50,059 nucleotides of DNA from Planctomycetota bacterium (lineage in GTDB: Bacteria > Planctomycetota > Phycisphaerae > Phycisphaerales > SM1A02), in assembly GCA_003671075.1 (NCBI GenBank), contig QWPT01000012.1, forward strand, positions 1-50,059, read 5' to 3'. Positions 43,090 to 50,059 of the stretch are shown in pieces (position 1 is the first letter of the stretch; every line of letters begins with the position of its first letter). The translations under genes and the position numbers were made by a program. The notes under the pieces were generated by a model. The model did not search any database, had not been told where the DNA came from, and worked only from the letters and a program-made list of their open reading frames with translations.

Positions 43090-43914
43090 ATGCCGGGACA
43101 CACGATCCGCAAACCGCTGCCGTGCTCGAAGTGCGGATATGACCTCGAAGGCCTCGCCGCGAAGGCTCATTGCCCTGAATGTGGGCAGGATGTCGTCGCC
43201 ACGCTCGCAGTCCGGCTCGATCCCGCGACTGAGACGCTCGCTCGGGGCAACGCTCTGGTCAGGACCGCTTGGGCGATTTACCTCGCCAGTGCGGGAAGCG
43301 TGCTCGGATGCGCCATCGCACTCGCGCCGATGGTGGATCATGCGCGCGTATCGACGACACCGACGCGTTGGATCGCGCTACTCATGGATGGAACGCGCAC
43401 CATCGCGCCGAGCATCGCCCTGGTCGGCGCCTTGATCGGGCTCCTCGCAACGATTGTTTTGCTTCCCTGGAACCGCACGCGCCCGATCGTTCGCGCGCGG
43501 CTGATCGGCGGCGCGGGATTCGTCGGTTGGACCGTGCTCGCGCTCGAGCCTCCCTCATTCACCGCAACGCTCGCAACATTGGGCGCCGTCGCGGCGGTCG
43601 CGGCCTCGATGACGCCGCTCCTTCGCCAGTTGCTCCCCCACTCCCGCCTCTTTCGGACCGCCCGCCATGCGACCCAAACCACGCGCGACCTGCTGATCTC
43701 GGCAGCGGTCAGCGGCGGCGCTGGCGTGCTCACGCTTGTGCTGTACAAACAGCGCGGCCAGTTCACTGAGTACGCCGTCTTCTCTGGCGCCGTCGCCTAC
43801 TCCGCCGCCATGCTGTTGGTCGTTGGCCTCTGCTACCGGCTGGCCAACGCCCATTGGGTGCTGCGTTCCGTGCGTCGGCCAGCGCTGCGGGTCGCCGAAG
43901 TGCTCGGCGATTGA
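43090..43914 (+). CDS. Zinc-ribbon membrane protein of unknown function, 274 aa
   Basis: A short N-terminal zinc ribbon (CSKCGYDLEGL then HCPECGQDV, two C-x2-C pairs) is followed by about 230 residues with five to six transmembrane helices (AWAIYLASAGSVLGCAIALA, IALVGALIGLLATIVLLP, LIGGAGFVGWTVLAL, ATLGAVAAVAASMTPLL and two more near the C-terminus). Cytoplasmic zinc ribbon plus membrane domain is a layout often found in planctomycetes. No enzyme motif is visible. ATG 43090 has a short GAG before it. It diverges from the MoxR gene with 82 bp between. Confidence 0.72.
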   Translation: MPGHTIRKPLPCSKCGYDLEGLAAKAHCPECGQDVVATLAVRLDPATETLARGNALVRTAWAIYLASAGSVLGCAIALAPMVDHARVSTTPTRWIALLMDGTRTIAPSIALVGALIGLLATIVLLPWNRTRPIVRARLIGGAGFVGWTVLALEPPSFTATLATLGAVAAVAASMTPLLRQLLPHSRLFRTARHATQTTRDLLISAAVSGGAGVLTLVLYKQRGQFTEYAVFSGAVAYSAAMLLVVGLCYRLANAHWVLRSVRRPALRVAEVLGD

Positions 43915-45887
<1,973 letters not shown>

Positions 45888-45979
45888 ACCGCCGGTCAGG
45901 ATTCGGCGAAAAACTCGGCGAATCCCGACTGATCCGTTCCCATCGTTTGCTTTCAACGCGCCAAACACAAATCACTTCA

Positions 45980-45989
45980 CTCTTACGAG
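45980..45989. promoter_or_regulatory. 10-bp motif shared with the groEL1 upstream region
   Basis: CTCTTACGAG, followed by AGACC, lies 11 nt before the groES start. It is the exact reverse complement of CTCGTAAGAG at 44181-44190. A shared regulatory site for the chaperonin genes is inferred. Confidence 0.4.
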
Positions 45990-46000
45990 AGACCACCACC

Positions 46001-46291
46001 ATGTCCATCCGACCGCTCGAAGACCGAATCCTCATCAAGCCCACTGAGCCCGAGACCAAGACCGCTAGCGGTCTGTTCCTTCCCGAGAGCGCCAAGGAGC
46101 GCCCGATGCAGGGAACCGTCGTCGCCACTGGCCCAGGCCTCCTGCTTGAGAACGGCGAGCGCGCTGCCGTTGTTGTCAAGAAGGGTGATGTCGTTGTGTA
46201 CGGCAAGTATGCAGGCAGCGAAATCGAGATCAAGAACCAGACCCACGTGATCATGCGCGAGAGCGAACTGCTCGGCGTCATGACTAAGTGA
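46001..46291 (+). CDS. groES: Co-chaperonin GroES, 96 aa
   Basis: GroES is the heptameric lid of GroEL. The N-terminal IRPLEDRILIKP, mobile loop (EPETKTASGLFLPESAKERP), GTVVATGPG and C-terminal KKGDVVVYGKYAGSEI and VIMRESELLGVM are as in the family (mobile loop shown with its flanks). Its length of 96 aa is normal. ATG 46001 is the natural start; a long frame upstream runs inside the end of groEL1. It is followed after 30 bp by groEL2. Confidence 0.96.
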   Translation: MSIRPLEDRILIKPTEPETKTASGLFLPESAKERPMQGTVVATGPGLLLENGERAAVVVKKGDVVVYGKYAGSEIEIKNQTHVIMRESELLGVMTK

Positions 46292-46321
46292 CGGCCGCAT
46301 TCGTCTGAAAGGCTTTGATTT

Positions 46322-47935
46322 ATGGCAAACAAGCAAATGAAGTTTGACGCTGCGGCGCGCGCTGAAATGAAGCGCGGAGTCGACCAGCTCGTCCATGCGG
46401 TCGCGGTCACCATGGGTCCGGTCGGGCACAATGTGCTCTTCGCGAAGTCCTTCGGTCCCCCGATGATCACCAAGGACGGCGTGACTGTTGCGAAGGAAAT
46501 CGATCTTCCCTCGCCGTTCGAGAACATGGGCGCCAAGATGGTGCAGCAGGTCGCCAAGAAGACCGCTGATATCGCCGGCGACGGAACCACCTGCGCGACC
46601 GTGCTCGCGGGAGCCATCTTCAATGGCGGCCTCAAGCACATCGCTGCGGGCGCCAACGCCGTAGCGGTGCAGCGCGGAATCAACAACGCGGCATTGGCTG
46701 CGTGCGACGCGATCACCGCGATGGCGCAGAAGTGCAAGGGCAAGGCTGATCTTGAGAAGATCGCCACCGTCTCTGCCAACCACGACACCGTCATCGGCAA
46801 GCTCATTGCCGAGGCGATTGACAAGGTTGGTGCCGAAGGCGTGTGCGAGATCGAAGAAGGCAAGACCGCCGAGACCACGCTCACCTATGTCGAAGGCATG
46901 GCGTTCGATAAGGGCTTCCTTTCTCCATATTTCATGACCGACCCCAAGCGCGGCGAGTGCGTGCTTGAGAATCCGTATGTCCTGATCTACGAGAAGAAGA
47001 TCTCGATGCTGCAGGATCTGCTGCCGCTGCTGAACAAGGTCGCGACTGCGGGCAAGCCCCTGCTCATCATCGCTGAGGATGTTGAGGCCGAGGCGCTCAC
47101 CGCGCTGGTCGTCAACCGTCTGCGCGGTGTGCTCAATGTCTGCGCTGTGAAGGCGCCGGGCTTTGGCGACCGCCGCAAGGCGATGCTCGCCGACATCGGC
47201 GTGCTCACCGCAGGCGTGTTCTTGGCCGAGGATCTCGGCCGGAGCCTCGAGGATGTTGAGCTCAAGGAGCTCGGCACCGCGAAGAAGGTCGTCATCTCCA
47301 AGGATGAGACCACGCTTGTGCAGGGTGGCGGAAAGACCAAGGACATCCAGGCGCGCGCTGCCCAGATTCAGATGCAGATCGATCGCACCACCAGCGACTA
47401 CGACCGCGAGAAGCTCCAAGAGCGCCTCGCCAAGATGGTCTCGGGCGTTGCGGTCATCTCCGTCGGCGGCGCAACCGAAGTGGCGATGAAGGAAGCGAAG
47501 GACCGCGTCGACGACGCGCTTCACGCGACCCGAGCTGCCGCGAAGGAAGGCTTCGTTCCCGGCGGAGGCGTCGCGCTTGTGCGCGCCGTTGACGCGGTGC
47601 TCGAGGCGAAGAAGAAGGCCAAGGGCGACGAGAAGTACGGATTCGACATCGTGGCCATCGCCATGACGCGACCGTGCGAGCAGATCGCTGAAAACGCTGG
47701 ATTTGACGGCGATCTCGTGGTCGAGAAGATCCGCGAGTCGAAGTCGAACATGGGTTTCAACGCGGCAACTGGCGCGTACGAGGACCTGGTGAAGTCGGGG
47801 ATCATCGACCCGGCGCTCGTCATGAAGACGGCGCTCCTCAACGCAGCCAGCGTTGCGGGTCTCATGCTCACCACCGATGTGATCATCACCGAACTGAAGG
47901 ATGAGACGCTGCCAGTCGAAGGCGCCGTCGTCTGA
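46322..47935 (+). CDS. groEL2: Chaperonin GroEL, divergent paralog 2 without GGM tail, 537 aa
   Basis: The whole GroEL fold is present, including [42 protein letters not shown] and the catalytic Asp in [10 protein letters not shown]. It differs from the first GroEL: the ATP-site stretch reads TMGPVGHNVLF (usual TLGPKGRNVVL), Thr is replaced by Cys in GDGTTCAT, and the C-terminus stops at ELKDETLPVEGAVV with no GGM repeat. Apical Tyr of GFLSPYF is kept here. Such tail-less second GroELs may form rings with other substrates, or mixed rings. AAAGG precedes the ATG at about 10 nt. A strong terminator follows. Confidence 0.93.
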   Translation: MANKQMKFDAAARAEMKRGVDQLVHAVAVTMGPVGHNVLFAKSFGPPMITKDGVTVAKEIDLPSPFENMGAKMVQQVAKKTADIAGDGTTCATVLAGAIFNGGLKHIAAGANAVAVQRGINNAALAACDAITAMAQKCKGKADLEKIATVSANHDTVIGKLIAEAIDKVGAEGVCEIEEGKTAETTLTYVEGMAFDKGFLSPYFMTDPKRGECVLENPYVLIYEKKISMLQDLLPLLNKVATAGKPLLIIAEDVEAEALTALVVNRLRGVLNVCAVKAPGFGDRRKAMLADIGVLTAGVFLAEDLGRSLEDVELKELGTAKKVVISKDETTLVQGGGKTKDIQARAAQIQMQIDRTTSDYDREKLQERLAKMVSGVAVISVGGATEVAMKEAKDRVDDALHATRAAAKEGFVPGGGVALVRAVDAVLEAKKKAKGDEKYGFDIVAIAMTRPCEQIAENAGFDGDLVVEKIRESKSNMGFNAATGAYEDLVKSGIIDPALVMKTALLNAASVAGLMLTTDVIITELKDETLPVEGAVV

Positions 47936-47947
47936 ACTAGAAACATC

Positions 47948-47985
47948 CGCCCGCACGCGGGAAACCGCGTGCGGGCGCTTCATTT
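47948..47985 (+). terminator. Rho-independent terminator after groEL2
   Basis: A 13-bp perfect stem (47948-47960 with 47965-47977; CGCCCGCACGCGG) with a GAAA loop, followed by CTTCATTT. It separates the chaperonin genes from dnaJ. Confidence 0.85.
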
Positions 47986-48087
47986 CCGGCGAGTTGTTCG
48001 TCGAGACCCGCCGACCCAAAGTGCCGGAAGGCGTGTCGGAAGGTGTGCCGGAACGCGACGGAACCGGTTCGAATCTTGAGGCCGCGC

Positions 48088-49224
48088 ATGCCGCAGACAC
48101 GCTGCTACTACGAAATCCTGTCGATCGAAAAAGTCGCTTCGCAGGATGACATCAAGCGTTCCTATCGCCGTCTGGCGATGAAGTGGCATCCGGACCGCAA
48201 TCCGGAGAATCCCGACGCTGAAGGCGAATTCAAGGCTTGCACTGAGGCCTATGAAGTCCTTTCCGACCCTGAGCGCCGCCAGCTCTACGACCGCCACGGT
48301 CATGCGGGACTTCGGCAGAATCCTGGCCACGACTTCCGCTCGATGCATGTCAACGACATCTTCTCGATGTTCAACGATGTGTTCGGTCAACAGGCCGGCG
48401 GACGGGCGCAGCGAGGACCCGCGCGCGGCTTCGACCTTGAAACGGAAATGGAGATCGAGCTCGAGGATGCCTTCAAGGGTTGCGAGCGCGATGTCGACTT
48501 CAAGCGGCTTGATGTGTGCGAGCCCTGCTCGGGATCGGGCGCGAAGCCTGGCTCGAAGCCCGCGACTTGCACGGTTTGCAATGGCCAAGGCCAGGTCACC
48601 CAGACTGGTTTCGGCGGCATGTTCCGCATGGTCACCGCGTGCCCCGAATGCCGAGGCCGACGCACTGTCATCACCGACAAGTGTGAGAAGTGCCGCGGTC
48701 AAGGTCGCGTCGCCACCAAGCGCAAGCTCAAGGTGCGTGTGCCGGCTGGAATCGACGACGGTCAGGTCATCCGCCTGACTGGCGAAGGTGAACCGCCGCC
48801 GCCCGAAGCAAACGCGCAGGGCAAGGGCCCGCGCGGCGACCTCCATGTCGTCGTGCGCGTTGCTGAACACGAGCGCTTTACCGAGCGCCGTGGAGCCGAA
48901 CTCATCATTGTGCAGCCGATGGCGTTCGCGCAGGCCGCGCTTGGTGCGACCGTCAAACTCGAAGGCATCGACGGCGCAGATGTTGAATTCGAAATCCCCG
49001 CGGGCAGCCAGCATGCAGATGTAGTTGTGGTTGAGCGCGCGGGCATGACGACGCTGCAATCCAAGGAGCGTGGCGATTTGCATATCGTCCTTCAACTCGT
49101 CGTCCCAAAGAGGCTCAGCGAGGACCAGCGCCGGCTCCTGAGCGAATATGCCCAGACCGAAAAAGTCGATGTTCGCGTAGGCGACTCGGGCTTCTGGAAA
49201 AAGATCAACCCCTTCGGCGGATGA
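48088..49224 (+). CDS. dnaJ: Chaperone protein DnaJ, 378 aa
   Basis: DnaJ stimulates the ATPase of DnaK and passes on unfolded proteins. The J domain (YYEILSIEKVASQDDIKRSY, HPD in MKWHPDRNPEN) spans residues 5-70; a Gly/Phe-poor linker follows; then four zinc fingers: CEPCSGSG, CTVCNGQG, CPECRGRR (variant) and CEKCRGQG; and the substrate-binding beta domains (KRKLKVRVPAGIDDGQVIRL, GDLHVVVRVAEHERF). GAGG lies 6-8 nt before ATG 48088. dnaK is not in view; grpE follows by 28 bp. Confidence 0.96.
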   Translation: MPQTRCYYEILSIEKVASQDDIKRSYRRLAMKWHPDRNPENPDAEGEFKACTEAYEVLSDPERRQLYDRHGHAGLRQNPGHDFRSMHVNDIFSMFNDVFGQQAGGRAQRGPARGFDLETEMEIELEDAFKGCERDVDFKRLDVCEPCSGSGAKPGSKPATCTVCNGQGQVTQTGFGGMFRMVTACPECRGRRTVITDKCEKCRGQGRVATKRKLKVRVPAGIDDGQVIRLTGEGEPPPPEANAQGKGPRGDLHVVVRVAEHERFTERRGAELIIVQPMAFAQAALGATVKLEGIDGADVEFEIPAGSQHADVVVVERAGMTTLQSKERGDLHIVLQLVVPKRLSEDQRRLLSEYAQTEKVDVRVGDSGFWKKINPFGG

Positions 49225-49252
49225 TGCCGCGCGCAGAAAGTCCCGAGACAAC

Positions 49253-49783
49253 ATGGTCAATCAAACTCCGAACGATCCCGAAACCACCAACGCGCCTGAA
49301 GAGCAATCGCAGGTTGCGGAACTCGCGCAGATGATCGAACGACTCGCGATCGAGCGCGACGATGCCATCGCGGCGAAGATGCGCGCGCAGGCGGACTTCG
49401 CGAACTTTCAGCGTCGCTCGATTGAGAACGAGGAGCGCGCGCGCATTCGCGGCCTCTCGCAGATCACCCGCGCGCTCATGCCCGTGCTCGACCATTTTGA
49501 CCTTGCGCTGGCGCAGGATGCGTCGAAGCTCACCGTCGAACAATTGTCGAAGTCGATCGAGATGACGCGCGCCGAATTGCAGAAGGCGCTTGAGCAGAAC
49601 GGCATTGCGCGCATTGAGCCTGCGCCCGGCACGCCGTTCGATCCGCTGCAGCACGATGCGGTCATGCGCCAACCGGCCGAGGGCATCGCGCCGAGTTGTG
49701 TGAGCATGCGCTTTCAGACTGGTTGGCGGCTTGGCGAAAGTGTGCTGCGTCCGGCAAAGGTCGCGGTTTCACCAGAAGCCTGA
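49253..49783 (+). CDS. grpE: Nucleotide exchange factor GrpE, 176 aa
   Basis: GrpE releases ADP from DnaK. A disordered acidic N-terminus (about 1-20) is followed by a long helix (ELAQMIERLAIERDDAIAAK) with RAQADFANFQRRSIENE, the family hallmark ALMPVLDHFDLAL, and a C-terminal beta domain with PGTPFDPLQHDAVMRQPAEG and RLGESVLRPAKVAVS. Length is normal. It lies between dnaJ (28 bp upstream) and the zinc-ribbon gene (6 bp downstream), so all three are likely in one transcript. Confidence 0.95.
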   Translation: MVNQTPNDPETTNAPEEQSQVAELAQMIERLAIERDDAIAAKMRAQADFANFQRRSIENEERARIRGLSQITRALMPVLDHFDLALAQDASKLTVEQLSKSIEMTRAELQKALEQNGIARIEPAPGTPFDPLQHDAVMRQPAEGIAPSCVSMRFQTGWRLGESVLRPAKVAVSPEA

Positions 49784-49789
49784 GCCTCC

Positions 49790-50059
49790 ATGCCGACCTA
49801 CGAATACATTTGCCGTGCCTGCGGACACGAGTTCGAAGAGTTTCAATCGATCAAGGCGGAGCCGACGGCTGTGTGCCCGAAGTGCCGCAAGAAGAAGGTT
49901 GATCGCAAGATTTCCGGCGGAGGCGCCGTGATCTTCAAGGGTCGCGGCTTCTACGAGACCGACTACCGCAGCGAAAGCTACAAGTCGGGCGCCGACGCCG
50001 AGAAGAAGGCGGGCGAGTCGAAGCCAGATGCCACGCCGGCGAGTGAGGCGAAGTCCTCG
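49790..50059 (+). CDS. FmdB-type zinc ribbon protein (3' end outside window)
   Basis: The 90 codons seen begin MPTYEYICRACGHEFEEFQS and continue with TAVCPKCRKKKVDRKISGGG: two C-x2-C pairs forming the FmdB/CxxC_CxxC_SSSS regulatory-type zinc ribbon. A Lys/Ala/Glu/Ser-rich tail follows (SGADAEKKAGESKPDATPA), common in this family. The frame remains open at the window edge. It starts 6 bp after grpE and probably shares its transcript. The precise role of these small proteins is unknown; some were named after formamidase regulation. Confidence 0.9.
   Translation, partial: MPTYEYICRACGHEFEEFQSIKAEPTAVCPKCRKKKVDRKISGGGAVIFKGRGFYETDYRSESYKSGADAEKKAGESKPDATPASEAKSS

Noticed and set aside
48055-48085. 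GGTTCGAATC-type string that looks like a tRNA T-arm
   Set aside because: No acceptor, D or anticodon stems can be folded around it, and it overlaps the dnaJ leader. A similar string at about 24695 is inside a coding region.
45983-48100. 705-codon minus-strand frame antisense to groES/groEL2
   Set aside because: It mirrors GroEL codon bias, has no domain or ribosome binding site, and groES and groEL2 are certain.

Overview
The window is high-GC bacterial DNA that reads as a planctomycete of the class Phycisphaerae. The main clues are C-terminal sorting tails of the PEP-CTERM type in the PAPGAIALLGLAGL + RRRR form, secreted proteins that end in planctomycete-style dockerin repeats, and two GroEL paralogs flanking one GroES. 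The genes are mostly housekeeping genes in short operons. Strong Rho-independent hairpins follow several of them. No rRNA, tRNA, CRISPR array, prophage or insertion sequence was seen.

Region by region. 1-5700: four secreted or surface proteins, namely a cut-off PEP-CTERM tail, a paralogous PEP-CTERM protein, and two dockerin-tailed proteins of which one is an M12-type metalloprotease; each has its own terminator. 5700-15150: a membrane protein coupled to murD, a lipoprotein, ispF, an archaeal-adenylate-kinase-like domain apparently fused to a deoxyribosyltransferase-like domain, truA coupled to a large secreted helical protein, a PIG-L deacetylase and a DedA membrane protein. 15150-23770 (minus strand): an unknown gene, then a mannoside operon of GH38 alpha-mannosidase, sodium:solute symporter and GH2 beta-mannosidase. 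23800-33130: two multi-pass membrane proteins, then a tripartite efflux operon made of a secreted Cys-rich protein, TolC-like lipoprotein, HlyD-like adaptor, MacB/LolD-type ATPase, two FtsX-type permeases and a second secreted protein with a Cys motif. 33160-43900: xylulokinase, a small membrane protein, two tandem Tat-type lipoprotein amidases, gyrB, a TlpA-like thioredoxin protein, queC, a MoxR ATPase and a zinc-ribbon membrane protein. 44235-50059: a chaperone block groEL1-groES-groEL2-dnaJ-grpE, then an FmdB-type zinc ribbon cut by the window edge.

Links between genes. The mannosidases and symporter would take apart and import alpha/beta-mannosyl glycans. The efflux genes are chained by 4-bp ATGA overlaps and should make one tripartite pump. 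The chaperone block holds two distinct GroEL rings around one GroES, with DnaJ and GrpE but no DnaK in view.

The most interesting items are the adenylate-kinase-like/deoxyribosyltransferase-like fusion, the efflux operon bounded by two Cys-rich secreted proteins, an 11-bp repeat array in front of groEL1 that shares a 10-bp motif with groES where no CIRCE element is seen, a multi-hairpin leader in front of the PEP-CTERM gene, and the unusually common short tandem duplications. All functional statements come from reading motifs by eye; no database search was run.
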